Assembly: GCF_029382255.1 (NCBI RefSeq) | Contig: NZ_JARLLG010000003.1 | Location: forward strand, 310,001-374,000 | Length of the DNA stretch: 64,000 nucleotides | Direction of reading: 5' to 3' | Origin: Isoptericola croceus | GTDB taxonomy: Bacteria; Actinomycetota; Actinomycetes; Actinomycetales; Cellulomonadaceae | Part shown: piece after piece, positions 52,041 through 61,383 of the stretch | Position numbering within the stretch: the first letter of the stretch is position 1 | Layout: the number at the start of each line of letters is the position of its first letter | Notes under the pieces: generated by a model | Seen by the model: only the letters and a program-made list of their open reading frames with translations | Database searches by the model: none | What the model was told of the DNA's origin: nothing | Position numbers and translations under genes: made by a program

Positions 52041-53321
52041 TCAGCCCGCGAGCCGCACCTGCGCCGTCTGCTCCCCCGCCTGGTCGAGGCTCAGCGCGGC
52101 CGCGGGGCCGCCGTCGGGCAGCGAGACCTCGTACTCACCGAGGAACCCGTCGACCTGCACGCGGCCGGCGTCGTCGGTGCGCAGCGTCGTGGGCGCGTAC
52201 CACCACTCGTCCTTGATCAGCGAGCGCAGCCGTTCGTAGGCGGGCTTGGGCGAGCCGTCCGCGCGCAGCAGCCCGCCCGGCGCCCCGAGCCACATGCCGC
52301 GGTCTCCGAGGCCCCAGTAGTTGACGACCTCGACGGCGGGGTGGCTGAGCAGGGTGCGGTAGTGCCGCTCGACCTCGTCCGCCTGCCGCTCCTCCCCCTC
52401 CGGCGTGGTCGGCCACCTCTCGACCTGCCAGTCGTTGAGATCGACGACGTGGTCGGGCATGAGGTCGCCGGACAGCAGCGTCGTCTCGGTGAGGTGGATC
52501 GGGATGTTGTAGCGCGCGAACCGGTCGAGGACGCGCAGCGTCTTCTCCTCGCCCCAGTACCCCTGGTGCATGTGGGACTGCAGGCCGAGACGGTCGATCC
52601 GGATGCCGGCCTCCAGCACCGCCTCGACGAGGCACTCGTAGGCCGTGGACATGTCGAAGTCGTTGAGCAGCAACGTCGCCGACGGATGGGTCGCGCGGGC
52701 CTCCTCGAACGCCATGCGGATGGTCTCGACGCGACCCTTCATCCGCGCGAGCGGGGTGATCGCGTTCTCCTCGGCGGTGAACACGGGCATGATCACGACC
52801 TCGTTGATCGCGTCCCAGGTGTCGATCACGCCGGCGAAGTCGGCGACGTCGCGACGGATGCGCTCACGCTGCAGGCGTTCGACCTCCTCGAGCGGGTGGC
52901 CGAGGAGCCAGCGCGGCTGGACGGTGTGCCAGACGAGGGGGTGGCCCTTGACCGAGACGCCCCGATCGACGAACCAGCGGGCAGCCGTCAGCATCTCGGC
53001 CGTGCGGGGCCGGCCCTGCGTGGGCTCGAACGTCCCCCAGTAGAACGGCAGGGTGGCGACGTTGAAGAGGTCGAGCCAGCGGTGCGCGAAATCGTTGTCG
53101 TAGGCCGGGTCGGTCGAGGCGCCGTTCGCATGGTCCACCAGCTCGAAGCCGATGCAGCCGAACCCGAAGGCATGCCTGGTCTGTGCCACCACGACGTCGA
53201 CCCCGGGCACCGGGAGGCCGTCGGGCCCGACGACGGTCACCTCGGCCCGTGCGCGACGGTGCGCCAGGTCGGGGTCGGGGACATGGTCACGAGGAGCGGT
53301 GAAGAGGGTCACCTGCTCCAT
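52041..53321 (-). CDS. GH10 endo-1,4-beta-xylanase, intracellular type
   Basis: A 426-residue glycoside hydrolase. The acid/base Glu is E174 in WDAINEV, and the nucleophile is E279 in PIHLTETTLL. GHPLVWHTVQPRWLL and NDFDMSTAYE are further GH10 blocks. Residues 1-50 carry a small beta domain (RARAEVTVVGPDGLPVPGVDVVVAQTRHAFGFG), often seen before GH10 in actinobacteria, and a C-terminal beta domain ends the protein. No signal peptide, cellulose-binding module or membrane anchor is visible, so it probably works inside the cell on imported xylo-oligosaccharides. Transport genes are not adjacent. Confidence 0.9.
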   Translation of the reverse strand: MEQVTLFTAPRDHVPDPDLAHRRARAEVTVVGPDGLPVPGVDVVVAQTRHAFGFGCIGFELVDHANGASTDPAYDNDFAHRWLDLFNVATLPFYWGTFEPTQGRPRTAEMLTAARWFVDRGVSVKGHPLVWHTVQPRWLLGHPLEEVERLQRERIRRDVADFAGVIDTWDAINEVVIMPVFTAEENAITPLARMKGRVETIRMAFEEARATHPSATLLLNDFDMSTAYECLVEAVLEAGIRIDRLGLQSHMHQGYWGEEKTLRVLDRFARYNIPIHLTETTLLSGDLMPDHVVDLNDWQVERWPTTPEGEERQADEVERHYRTLLSHPAVEVVNYWGLGDRGMWLGAPGGLLRADGSPKPAYERLRSLIKDEWWYAPTTLRTDDAGRVQVDGFLGEYEVSLPDGGPAAALSLDQAGEQTAQVRLAG

Positions 53322-53337
53322 CGTGCCCCACCCGCGG

Positions 53338-54570
53338 TCAGGAACGCTCGAACAGCCGCAGCGTCAGCTCTCGCCAGGCCTGCGTCCCCACTCCCCCGGG
53401 TGCCGCGTCGAACGTGTGGTCGGCGGCGGGCAGGAGCACGAGCTCGTGGGCGACGCCTTCCGCGTCGAGCACCCCGGCCAGCTCCTGCGCCCCGTCCGGA
53501 GGCACGAGACGGTCGGCCTCACCGACGACCATGAGGGTCGCCGGGGACGCCGCGGTGACGTGCTCGGCCGGGGTGGTCGCCGTGTATCGCTCCGGGTGAT
53601 CCGACGGCGTGCCGCCGGTGTACTGCTCGGTGACGTGGCGTGCCGTCACCCCCCTCACGCGGTCGCCGTTGCCGTGAAGGCCGGCCGGGGAAGCCACAGG
53701 GTTCAGCGTGCTCACGGCGGCCACGGGAGGCACCGCCCCGTCGCACGCGGGCTCCAGGTCCCCGGAGGCCGTCCGGTAGGCGACCTGGAGGGCCAGGTTT
53801 CCTCCCGCAGAGGCACCGGCCAGGAACAGCCTGCTCGGGTCGCCTCCGTGGTCGGCAGCGTGCTCCCCGGCCCACACCAGCGCGCAGGCCACCTGGGGCT
53901 CGACCACGTCCCAGAGGTGCCGGTCGTCGCCGGAGAGCGGGTAGTCGATGCTGACGGCCAGGTACCCCTGCTCGGCGAACCATGCCGCGTGCGACGCCGT
54001 CGTCCTCTGCAACCGGTCGCCCGACACCCAGCCGCCACCGTGCACCAGGACCACGACCGGGGCCGCCCCGCCTGCGGGCTCCCCCTGAGGGAGCCACAGC
54101 GAGAGGTTCTGCGGTACGCCCTCGATCTCTCCGTACTGGGCGTCGTGGTCCGGATCCAGGTCGCCCGGGACGAGACGGAACAGGTCCGCGATCTGCACCC
54201 CCACCGCATGCTCCTGCGCCACCCGCAGCTGCTGGGTGACCACGGTGAACGACAGCGCGACGACGGCGAGCCCGCCCGCCACGGAGACCACCCGGGTCAC
54301 GGACCCGCGACGCAGCAGCGCGACCGTCGCGCACGCCGTCACCACCAGGCCCAGCACCACCAGCCACGGTGCCCAGGCCGCGGCGTAGCCACCCACCTGG
54401 CCGACCCAGGGGACCGACGGCAGGAAGGCTCCTGCCGCGACGACGGCGAGCAGCACGGCGACGACGGCGAGAGCCCCGACGGCGACGCTCGGGCGGGGGC
54501 GACGTGCCTCGGCATGGTCCCGCGTGTCGTCCGTCGGACCTGCGGCGTGCTGGGGAGGGTGGGCGCTCAC
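53338..54570 (-). CDS. Membrane-anchored alpha/beta-hydrolase (BD-FAE/HSL-like esterase)
   Basis: A 410-residue protein. Three hydrophobic helices lie in the first 120 residues (VAVGALAVVAVLLAVVAAGA, AAWAPWLVVLGLVVTACATVAL, VVSVAGGLAVVALSFTVV). The hydrolase domain then has the oxyanion motif HGGGW, the nucleophile GASAGG, Asp in VVGEADRLVPP and His in AADHTFD. It resembles esterases with an N-terminal membrane module, with the catalytic part probably outside. GTG 54568-54570 is chosen where the coding signal begins: CAGAGT stands 7 nt before it and the longer frame overlaps the divergent GNAT gene. It is followed by the xylanase gene on the same strand after 16 nt. Confidence 0.85.
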   Translation of the reverse strand: MSAHPPQHAAGPTDDTRDHAEARRPRPSVAVGALAVVAVLLAVVAAGAFLPSVPWVGQVGGYAAAWAPWLVVLGLVVTACATVALLRRGSVTRVVSVAGGLAVVALSFTVVTQQLRVAQEHAVGVQIADLFRLVPGDLDPDHDAQYGEIEGVPQNLSLWLPQGEPAGGAAPVVVLVHGGGWVSGDRLQRTTASHAAWFAEQGYLAVSIDYPLSGDDRHLWDVVEPQVACALVWAGEHAADHGGDPSRLFLAGASAGGNLALQVAYRTASGDLEPACDGAVPPVAAVSTLNPVASPAGLHGNGDRVRGVTARHVTEQYTGGTPSDHPERYTATTPAEHVTAASPATLMVVGEADRLVPPDGAQELAGVLDAEGVAHELVLLPAADHTFDAAPGGVGTQAWRELTLRLFERS

Positions 54571-54636
54571 GGCCCACACTCTGGCACGTGAACGCTTGAC
54601 GGCGCACCCCTCGAGACGTCGCCTACGCTCGTCGAC

Positions 54637-55161
54637 ATGCCTCGTCGACGCGCCACGATCCGCGACCGCTGCGACGGCGACCTTCGCGCACTCGTCGACG
54701 TCCTCGCCGCGCAGCAGTCCACCTCGGGCTACCCGCACCGGTGGCCGCTGCCGTTCCCCACCGAGAACTTCATCGTGCGTCCCACCGAGGAGCACGCCTG
54801 GGTCGCCGAGCGTGACGGGCACGTCGTCGGGCACGTCAGCGCCACTACGGTGCCCGACGACGAGCACGGAGCTCTGTGGTCGGCGGGTGCCGACCGCCCC
54901 GTGGCCGAGCTCGGGTGCGTCTCGGTCCTCTTCGTGCACCCTGACGCCCAGGGCGGCGGCGTCGGCGGGCGGCTCCTCGACGCCGCCGCCGGGTGGATCC
55001 GCGGCACGGGGCGCACACCTGTGCTCGACGTGGACGACCGCGACGGCGTGGCTCACGCCGTCTACCTGCGCAAGGGCTGGCAGGTCGTCGGCGAGGCGCA
55101 GTTCGAGTGGCAGCGCGAGGGCTCGCCTCCGGCCCGCCTCATGGTGCTCCCGGAGACATGA
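54637..55161 (+). CDS. GNAT-family N-acetyltransferase
   Basis: A 174-residue protein. VAELGCVSVLFVHPDAQGGGVGGRLLDAAAGWIRGTG is the acetyl-CoA binding segment (V-x-P-x-x-Q-G-x-G-x-G). LDVDDRDGVAHAVYLRKGWQVVGEAQFEW is the C-terminal substrate half. The substrate is unknown. TACGCT lies 7 nt before the ATG, fitting a leaderless message. It is followed by a strong palindromic terminator at 55219-55250. Confidence 0.85.
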   Translation: MPRRRATIRDRCDGDLRALVDVLAAQQSTSGYPHRWPLPFPTENFIVRPTEEHAWVAERDGHVVGHVSATTVPDDEHGALWSAGADRPVAELGCVSVLFVHPDAQGGGVGGRLLDAAAGWIRGTGRTPVLDVDDRDGVAHAVYLRKGWQVVGEAQFEWQREGSPPARLMVLPET

Positions 55162-55218
55162 CCTTCTCGACGACCCGCCCGTGCGCCTTGACCACGACGG
55201 GTGCACCGGAAGACGACG

Positions 55219-55250
55219 AGGCCCTGCCGTCCAGCTGGACGGCAGGGCCT
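55219..55250. terminator. 32-nt perfect palindrome, bidirectional terminator
   Basis: AGGCCCTGCCGTCCAG is followed at once by its exact complement CTGGACGGCAGGGCCT. As RNA it gives a 14-bp stem with a 4-nt loop. It lies between the GNAT gene and the convergent SPFH gene, so it can end both transcripts. Confidence 0.8.
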
Positions 55251-55292
55251 GGTCGGTGTCGTCCGGCAGCCGGACGGCTCGTCAGACGACGG

Positions 55293-56480
55293 TCACGGCG
55301 CCGGAGGCGTGCCCTCGTCGTCCGTGCCGAGCGAGCGCGGCTGCGGCGGGACCGGCGGTGCCGGGGGCTGCTCGCCCGCGGGACGCTGTCCACGCTCCAC
55401 ACCGGACTCGAACGGAGCACCCGACCGCGTGCCGGAGCTCGTCGCGTCGGCCGTGGCGGCCTGAGCCTGGCGTCGTGCCTCGGCGAGCGCCTCGCCCGGG
55501 TCCTGCAGGCCGGACTGACCGAGCGCGGACCGCACGGCGGCCCCGACACCGCCGTCGCTGTCGTCCTCCGACGGCTCGGCCGGGATGCCCGGCGTCCCCG
55601 GCGTGCCACCGAAGCCCTTGGCGATCGACCCGAGGGCCGCCGTGAACTCCGTCGGCACGACCCACAGCTTCGACGAGGAGCCGTTGGCGATCTCCGGCAG
55701 CATCTGCAGGTACTGGTACGCCAGCAGCTTCGGGTCGGGGTTGCCCCGGTGGATGGCCTCGAAGACCTGCAGGATGGCGCGCGACTCACCCTCGGCCGTG
55801 AGGATCTGCGCCTGGGCGTCACCTTCCGCCTTGAGGATCTGCGACTGCTTCTCACCCTCGGCCGTGAGGATCGCGGACTGCTTGACACCCTCGGCCGTGA
55901 GGATCGCGGCACGGCGGTCGCGCTCGGCGCGCATCTGCTGCTCCATCGCGCCCTGCACGGACGCGGGCGGCTCGATCGACTTCAGCTCGACGCGGTTGAC
56001 GCGCACGCCCCAGCGACCGGTCGCCTCGTCCAGCACGCCACGGAGCTGGCCGTTGATCTGGTCACGGCTGGTCAGCGTCTGCTCCAGGTCCATCGACCCG
56101 ACGACGTTACGCAGCGTGGTCACGGTGAGCTGCTCGATACCGCTGATGTAGTTCGCGATCTCGTACACCGCGGACTTCGGCTCGGTCACCTGGAAGTAGA
56201 TGACCGTGTCGATGCTGACCACGAGGTTGTCCGAGGTGATCACCGGCTGCGGCGGGAAGGACACGACCTGCTCACGCAGGTCGACGCCGGCACGCACCTT
56301 GTCGATGAAGGGGAACAGGAAGTTGAGGCCCGGTGCAAAGGTCTTGTTGTACCGGCCGAGCCGTTCCACGATCAGGGCGGTCGCCTGGGGGACCACCCGG
56401 ACCGCCTTGAAGAGCGTCACGATCACGAAGATCGCGACGACGACTAGCGCGATGTAGCCGATGAATGTGGTGGGTTCCAC
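55293..56480 (-). CDS. SPFH/band 7 (stomatin-like) membrane protein
   Basis: A 395-residue protein. One N-terminal membrane helix (FIGYIALVVVAIFVIVTLFKAV) is followed by the band 7 domain (VPQATALIVERLGRYNKTFAPGLNFLFPFIDKVRAGVDLREQVVSFPPQPVITSDNLVVSIDTVIYFQV) and a long coiled coil with the heptad-like repeat ILTAEGVKQSAILTAEGEKQ. The C-terminus is Pro/Gly-rich. Stomatin-like proteins assemble membrane microdomains and quality-control complexes, commonly with an NfeD partner, which is encoded directly upstream on the same strand. GTG 56478-56480 is chosen because the helix follows at once; the longer frame adds a charged stretch. Confidence 0.92.
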   Translation of the reverse strand: MEPTTFIGYIALVVVAIFVIVTLFKAVRVVPQATALIVERLGRYNKTFAPGLNFLFPFIDKVRAGVDLREQVVSFPPQPVITSDNLVVSIDTVIYFQVTEPKSAVYEIANYISGIEQLTVTTLRNVVGSMDLEQTLTSRDQINGQLRGVLDEATGRWGVRVNRVELKSIEPPASVQGAMEQQMRAERDRRAAILTAEGVKQSAILTAEGEKQSQILKAEGDAQAQILTAEGESRAILQVFEAIHRGNPDPKLLAYQYLQMLPEIANGSSSKLWVVPTEFTAALGSIAKGFGGTPGTPGIPAEPSEDDSDGGVGAAVRSALGQSGLQDPGEALAEARRQAQAATADATSSGTRSGAPFESGVERGQRPAGEQPPAPPVPPQPRSLGTDDEGTPPAP

Positions 56481-56550
56481 GAAGGTCTCTTTCTCTCGTC
56501 GGGCATGGTTCTCGGGACCGCGCACCTCGGAGGCCGCGGCCACTCGGTGA

Positions 56551-57045
56551 TCAGGGCGTCAGCCCGGTGCCACCAGCGTCGGTGGTGCCGCTCGGAGCGG
56601 CGGCGGGGGCGACGACGGCGGTCGCACCGTCGATCATCACCACGCGGACCTCCACACCCACCGGGACGCGGCCGGAGCTGTTCGGCAGACCGTCGTCCAC
56701 CAACCTGGCGGACCAGACCTCACCGGAGAGCTTGACCCGCCCGCCGGTCTCGGTGACCTCGGCGACGACGACGGCGGTCCGGCCGACCTGGGCGGCGGCG
56801 TTCGTCTCGACCAGCGGGGTGCGCTGGCGCAGGTTGTGCACCAGCCAGGGTCGGAGAAGAGCCAGCAGCAGCAGGGAGACGACGCAGGCCACGATGATCT
56901 GCAGCCATGGCGGACCACCGGCTGCCGCAGTCGCCGCACCGGCCAGCGCCCCGCCGGCGAGCATGACGAAGACGAGCTCCAGGGCGAACATCTCGATCAC
57001 CGCGAGGACGAACGCCCCGATCAGCCACCAGAGCCAAGCATCCAT
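56551..57045 (-). CDS. NfeD-like membrane protein
   Basis: A 164-residue protein. Hydrophobic segments MDAWLWWLIGAFVLAVIEMF, LVFVMLAGGALAGAATAAAG and WLQIIVACVVSLLLLALL are followed by an OB-fold (VGRTAVVVAEVTETGGRVKLSGEVWSARLVDD...VGVEVRVVMIDGATAVV), the NfeDs architecture. It is the usual partner of the downstream SPFH protein. GGAGG lies 6 nt before the ATG at 57043-57045; 12 more upstream codons are open but have no ribosome site. Confidence 0.92.
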   Translation of the reverse strand: MDAWLWWLIGAFVLAVIEMFALELVFVMLAGGALAGAATAAAGGPPWLQIIVACVVSLLLLALLRPWLVHNLRQRTPLVETNAAAQVGRTAVVVAEVTETGGRVKLSGEVWSARLVDDGLPNSSGRVPVGVEVRVVMIDGATAVVAPAAAPSGTTDAGGTGLTP

Positions 57046-57150
57046 CGATTCCTCCGGACCTACTGGTTCCAGGACACCCACGGCCCGGACAGGGCCGCAC
57101 GCACCGCCTTTTGCTGAGACTTTACCAACTACCCGCGACCCCGGGTACCG

Positions 57151-57948
57151 CTACCGAGCAGCGGGGCGCACCGCTCGGGCCAGCCAGCGCCCGCCGCCGT
57201 GCGCCACGAGCAGATCCATGCCGAAGGCGCGCGAGAGGTTGTCGGAGGTGAGGACCTCCTCGAGGGGCCCGGCCGCCTCGACCTTGCCGTCGCCGAGAAG
57301 CAGCAGGTGGGTGAAGCCCGGCGGGATCTCCTCCACGTGGTGGGTGACGACCACGAGCACCGGTGAGGCCGGGTCGCCCGCCAGCTCGGCCAGCGCACCG
57401 ACGAGCTCCTCGCGCCCCGCGACGTCGAGCCCGGCAGCCGGCTCGTCGAGCAGCAGCACCTCCGGGTCGGTCATGAGCGCGCGGGCGATCTGCACCCGCT
57501 TGCGCTCACCCTCGCTCAGCGTGCCGTAGCGCCGGTCCGCGAGGTCCGCGACGTCGAACGCGCCCAGCAGCGCCAGCGCCTGCTCGGTGTCCAGCTCCTC
57601 GTACTCCTCGCGCCAGCGACCCGTGACGCCGTAGGCCGCGGTCAGCACGACGTCGCGCACGGCCTCGTGGTGCGGGATCTTGTCCGCGAGCGCCGCCGAG
57701 GAGAAGCCGATGCGAGGCCGCAGCTCGAACACGTCGACCTTCCCGAGTCGCTCGCCCAGCAGGTCCGCCGTGCCCGACGTCGGGTGCGAACGTGCCGCGA
57801 GGATCTGCAGCAGCGTCGTCTTGCCGGCCCCGTTGGGCCCGAGGACGATCCAGCGCTCCCCCTCGGAGACGGTCCAGTCGACATCGTGGACGATCGTGGA
57901 GGTGCCGCGTCGTACGGTGACACCCTGCAGGTCGAGTACCGCGCTCAT
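57151..57948 (-). CDS. ABC-type ATPase
   Basis: A 265-residue nucleotide-binding protein. Walker A GPNGAGKTT is at 37-45, the ABC signature is LSEGERKR, Walker B is VLLLDEPAAGLD and the H-loop is VVTHHVEEIP. The acidic insert GRWREEYEELDTEQA and the overall layout match the stand-alone ATPases of the YbbL/ModF-like group in actinobacteria. No membrane partner is encoded nearby, so transport is not certain. TAGGGT lies 8 nt before the ATG (plus 57957-57962), pointing to a leaderless or near-leaderless transcript. Confidence 0.88.
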   Translation of the reverse strand: MSAVLDLQGVTVRRGTSTIVHDVDWTVSEGERWIVLGPNGAGKTTLLQILAARSHPTSGTADLLGERLGKVDVFELRPRIGFSSAALADKIPHHEAVRDVVLTAAYGVTGRWREEYEELDTEQALALLGAFDVADLADRRYGTLSEGERKRVQIARALMTDPEVLLLDEPAAGLDVAGREELVGALAELAGDPASPVLVVVTHHVEEIPPGFTHLLLLGDGKVEAAGPLEEVLTSDNLSRAFGMDLLVAHGGGRWLARAVRPAAR

Positions 57949-58068
57949 GGTGCCCGACCCTACCGGAGCATCGGGCGTCCCTGGCCCACCCCACGACGGG
58001 ATCGCCGACGTGGTCCACGCAGCGTCGTAACAGGCGCCGGAGCACGTCAGGCGTCTATCGTGCGAGAC

Positions 58069-58836
58069 GTGAGCGAGACCACCACCCTGCCCCGCAGCGT
58101 CGTGCTGGCGCTGTGGCTGCAGGCTCTCGGCGCCTCCCACGGCGTGGCCGTGCGGTCGGTCACCGACGACGACGAGCCGCACGCCGTCCTCGGCCTGCCC
58201 GGCGCCGGCACGGGGCAGGTCACGCTCAAGGAGCTCGTGGCGACCTTCTCCCACGGCCCGCGGGAGGTGTGCGCTGTGCTGCCCTCGCCGGGCGACCCCT
58301 CGGGCGTCCCCGCTGCTGCGACCGCTGCGGCCACCGAGGCCGGCGAGTGCCTGCTCGTGAGCACCGCCGACGGCTCGTGGGCCGCCGTACCCCGCATCAC
58401 CGCGTTCGGCAGCGCGCTGGAGCCGGGCCACCTGGTGACGTGGGAGGTCGTGGAGGTCGCACCGTGGTCGACGCTCGTCGCCGGCACGCTGGGTTCGCTC
58501 GCGGACGCGGAGCGTGAGCTGCGGAGCAGTCTCGTGGTCGCGACCGACGCGCTCGACGCCCTCGACGTGGCTCGGTGGCGCGACGACGCCGCGGACGCGA
58601 TCGAGCGGGTCCGCCACTCGAGCACCTCCGGCTGGCCCGTCCCCGACCTCGACGGCCGCCGGGCACGCGTCATGCAGCTCGCCACGCGTCTGCTGGCCAT
58701 CGTCGACCTGGCGACCGACGACGACGGCGCCGCGGTCAACCTGTGGCAGGTCGACCAGCGGTCGACGGCGCTGCGCGAGGTCGAGCGCACAGCGCGCCGC
58801 GCGCTGAGTGCCGCGACCTACGCCTCCGTGCGCTGA
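58069..58836 (+). CDS. Hypothetical actinobacterial protein
   Basis: A 255-residue soluble protein I do not recognise. It begins VSETTTLPRSVVLALWLQAL, has a beta-rich first half (HAVLGLPGAGTGQVTLKELVATF, ECLLVSTADGSWAAVPRITAFGSALEPGHLVTWEVVEV) and a helical second half (DAERELRSSLVVATDALDALDVARWRDDAADAIERVRHS). TATCGT stands 7 nt before the GTG at 58069, as for other leaderless genes here. It is divergent from the ABC ATPase and convergent with glgA with only a 4-nt gap. Conserved position next to glgA/glgC suggests a core gene. Confidence 0.75.
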   Translation: MSETTTLPRSVVLALWLQALGASHGVAVRSVTDDDEPHAVLGLPGAGTGQVTLKELVATFSHGPREVCAVLPSPGDPSGVPAAATAAATEAGECLLVSTADGSWAAVPRITAFGSALEPGHLVTWEVVEVAPWSTLVAGTLGSLADAERELRSSLVVATDALDALDVARWRDDAADAIERVRHSSTSGWPVPDLDGRRARVMQLATRLLAIVDLATDDDGAAVNLWQVDQRSTALREVERTARRALSAATYASVR

Positions 58837-58840
58837 GCCG

Positions 58841-60070
58841 TCACGAGGCGGCGAGCACAGACCGGTAGACGTCCATCGTGCGCTCCGCGATCGCCGCCCA
58901 GGCGAAGTGGTCCTCGGCCCGGCGACGTCCGGCGGCGCCCATCGCGGCCGCGCGCCGCGGGTCGTCGACGACGGCGGTCAGGGCGGCCGCCAGGTCGCTC
59001 ACGTACCGCTCGGGGTCGAGCGGTGTGCCGGTGCCGTCGTCCGCCTGGTCGATGGGCACGAGCACGCCGGTGACGCCGTCGTCGACCACCTCGGGGATGC
59101 CCCCGGTGGCCGTGGCCACGACCGGCAGACCCACGGCCATGGCCTCGAGGTTGACGATGCCGAGCGGCTCGTAGACCGACGGGCAGACGAAGACCGTCGA
59201 CGCGGCCAGCACCGCACAGAGGTCCGGACGGGGCAGCATCTCCTCGATCCACACCACGCCCGCGGCGGCTCCCCCGCCGCGTGCTGCGCGCAGCTCGTCG
59301 ACCAGCCCGCGGACCTCGTCCATGATCTCGGGGGTGTCGGGCGCGCCCGCGCAGAGGACCACCTGGACCTCGCGAGGCAACCGGGCCGCCGCCCGCAGGA
59401 AGTTGGGCAGCCCCTTCTGCCGGGTGATGCGCCCGACGAAGACCACGGCGGGCCGCGCAGGGTCGATCCCGTGCAGGGCGGCGACCCGGGCGACGTCGTC
59501 CTCGGCCGGGCGGACCCAGCCGTCCAGGTCGATGCCGTTGTGGACCACGTGCACCCGGTCCGGGTCCAGCTCGGGATAGCAGCGCAGGATGTCCTCCCGC
59601 ATCCCGGCCGAGACCGCGACGATGCCGGCCGCGCCGAGATAGGCGGTGCGTTCCGCCCAGCTCGAGACGGCGTAGCCGCCGCCGAGCTGCTCGGCCTTCC
59701 AGGGACGCAGCGGCTCGAGCGAATGTGCGGTGACCACGTGCGGGATGTCGTGCAGCAGCCCGCCGAGGTGCCCGGCCATGTTGGCGTACCAGGTGTGCGA
59801 GTGCACCACGTCGGCACCGGCGACGTCGTCCGCCATCGCCAGGTCGACGCCGAGCGTGCGCAACGTCGCGTTCGCGCCGGAGAGCGTGGCGGGCTCGTCG
59901 TAGCCGACGACGCCGTCAGCGCCGGGACGCGGACCGTCGAAGCAACGTACCCGGACCTCGGCATGCGGACGCAGGACGGCGGACAGCTCCGCGACATGGA
60001 CCCCGGCACCCCCGTAGACGTGGGGCGGGAACTCACGGGTCAGCAGGTCGACTCTCAGCAGGGCGCTCAC
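58841..60070 (-). CDS. glgA: Glycogen synthase / maltose-1-phosphate synthase (GT4)
   Basis: A 409-residue GT-B glycosyltransferase of the actinobacterial GlgA/GlgM type. REFPPHVYGGAGVHVAEL is the donor-side Gly loop, VVHSHTWYANMAG and VTAHSLEPLRPWK are family blocks, VFVGRITRQKGLP is the second-domain start and SVYEPLGIVNLEAMAVGLPVVATATGG is the E-x7-E donor site. In mycobacteria the orthologue (GlgM, Rv1212c) makes maltose-1-phosphate from ADP-glucose for alpha-glucan synthesis; here too it is divergent from glgC, which makes ADP-glucose. GTG 60068-60070 follows TACGTT by 7 nt, so it is likely leaderless. Confidence 0.9.
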   Translation of the reverse strand: MSALLRVDLLTREFPPHVYGGAGVHVAELSAVLRPHAEVRVRCFDGPRPGADGVVGYDEPATLSGANATLRTLGVDLAMADDVAGADVVHSHTWYANMAGHLGGLLHDIPHVVTAHSLEPLRPWKAEQLGGGYAVSSWAERTAYLGAAGIVAVSAGMREDILRCYPELDPDRVHVVHNGIDLDGWVRPAEDDVARVAALHGIDPARPAVVFVGRITRQKGLPNFLRAAARLPREVQVVLCAGAPDTPEIMDEVRGLVDELRAARGGGAAAGVVWIEEMLPRPDLCAVLAASTVFVCPSVYEPLGIVNLEAMAVGLPVVATATGGIPEVVDDGVTGVLVPIDQADDGTGTPLDPERYVSDLAAALTAVVDDPRRAAAMGAAGRRRAEDHFAWAAIAERTMDVYRSVLAAS

Positions 60071-60077
60071 GAGAGCC

Positions 60078-60132
60078 AACGTAGCGTTCCCCGCCGCGTC
60101 GTGCGGCATACGCCGCCCCGAGGTCCTAGGGT
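60078..60132. promoter_or_regulatory. Divergent leaderless promoters of glgA and glgC
   Basis: The 68 bp between the two start codons hold a minus-strand TACGTT (60078-60083), 7 nt before the glgA GTG, and a plus-strand TAGGGT (60127-60132), 6 nt before the glgC ATG. No ribosome site fits either start, so both messages probably begin at the start codon. Their -35 regions must overlap, which would allow shared control. Confidence 0.6.
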
Positions 60133-60138
60133 CAGTGC

Positions 60139-61383
60139 ATGGCGTCGTCACAACCTCGGGTCCTGGCCATCGTCCTCGCCGGCGGAGAGGGCAAGCGACT
60201 CATGCCGCTGACAGCCCAGCGCGCCAAACCCGCGGTCCCGTTCGGGGGGATCTACCGGTTGGTCGACTTCGCCCTGTCGAACATCATCAACTCGCGCTAC
60301 CTCCAGGTGATCGTGCTGACGCAGTACAAGTCGCACTCCCTGGACCGGCACATCTCGAAGACCTGGCGCATGTCCCCGCTGCTCGGCAACTACGTCTCCT
60401 CCGTCCCGGCGCAGCAGCGCGTCGGCAAGCACTGGTACCTCGGGTCGGCAGATGCGATCTACCAGTGCCTGAACATCATCGACGACGAGCGGCCCGACAT
60501 CGTCGTCGTGGTCGGTGCCGACCACGTCTACCGCATGGATTTCTCGCAGATGGTCGACGCGCACGTCGAGTCGGGCGCAAGGGCCACCGTCGCGGCGATC
60601 CGTCAACCGATCGCGCTCGCCGACCAGTTCGGCGTCCTCGACGTCGAGCCCGACGACCCCACACGCATCCGGGACTTCCTCGAGAAGCCCGTCTCCCCCG
60701 TCGGGCTCCCCGACTCGCCGCGGGAGGTGCTGGCCTCGATGGGCAACTACGTCTTCGACGCCGACGCTCTCGTCGAGGCCGTCACGAAGGACGCGGCGGA
60801 CCCCGACTCCCGGCACGACATGGGCGGCGACATCATCCCGGCCTTCGTGGAGCAGGGCACGGCCGGGGTCTACGACTTCATCCGCAACGAGGTGCCCGGC
60901 TCCACCGACCGCGACCGGGCCTACTGGCGCGACGTCGGGACCATCGACGCGTACTTCGACGCCAACAAGGACCTCATCGCGGTGCAGCCGGTCTTCAACC
61001 TGTACAACGAGGGTTGGCCCTTGTACACGGGCTACACGGGCTTGCCGCCGGCGAAGTTCGTGCACGCCGGGCCCGGCCGGCTGGGGCACGCCGCAGACTC
61101 GATCGTCTCACCTGGTGTCCTCGTCTCCGGCGCGACCGTCGCAGGGTCCATCCTGTCCCCGGGCGTGCACCTGCACTCCTGGGCGACGGTCACCGACTCC
61201 GTGGTGATGGACGGCGTCCAGGTGCACCGGCACGCCCAGGTGCACCGCGCCATCCTCGACAAGTTCGTGGTGGTGGACGAGAGGGCTCGGATCGGCGTCG
61301 ACCACGAGGAGGACCGAGCCCGAGGCTTCACCGTCACCGACTCGGGGATCACCGTCGTCCCGAAGGGTTCCCACGTTGCCTGA
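60139..61383 (+). CDS. glgC: Glucose-1-phosphate adenylyltransferase
   Basis: A 414-residue nucleotidyltransferase making ADP-glucose from ATP and glucose-1-phosphate, the first committed step of glycogen synthesis. [25 protein letters not shown] (13-37) is the nucleotide-binding loop with the allosteric/activator Lys region. [15 protein letters not shown] carries the catalytic Asp, FLEKP the sugar-phosphate contact, and the C-terminal left-handed beta-helix ([40 protein letters not shown]) is intact. ATG 60139 is 6 nt after TAGGGT. It overlaps serB by 8 nt. Confidence 0.95.
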   Translation: MASSQPRVLAIVLAGGEGKRLMPLTAQRAKPAVPFGGIYRLVDFALSNIINSRYLQVIVLTQYKSHSLDRHISKTWRMSPLLGNYVSSVPAQQRVGKHWYLGSADAIYQCLNIIDDERPDIVVVVGADHVYRMDFSQMVDAHVESGARATVAAIRQPIALADQFGVLDVEPDDPTRIRDFLEKPVSPVGLPDSPREVLASMGNYVFDADALVEAVTKDAADPDSRHDMGGDIIPAFVEQGTAGVYDFIRNEVPGSTDRDRAYWRDVGTIDAYFDANKDLIAVQPVFNLYNEGWPLYTGYTGLPPAKFVHAGPGRLGHAADSIVSPGVLVSGATVAGSILSPGVHLHSWATVTDSVVMDGVQVHRHAQVHRAILDKFVVVDERARIGVDHEEDRARGFTVTDSGITVVPKGSHVA

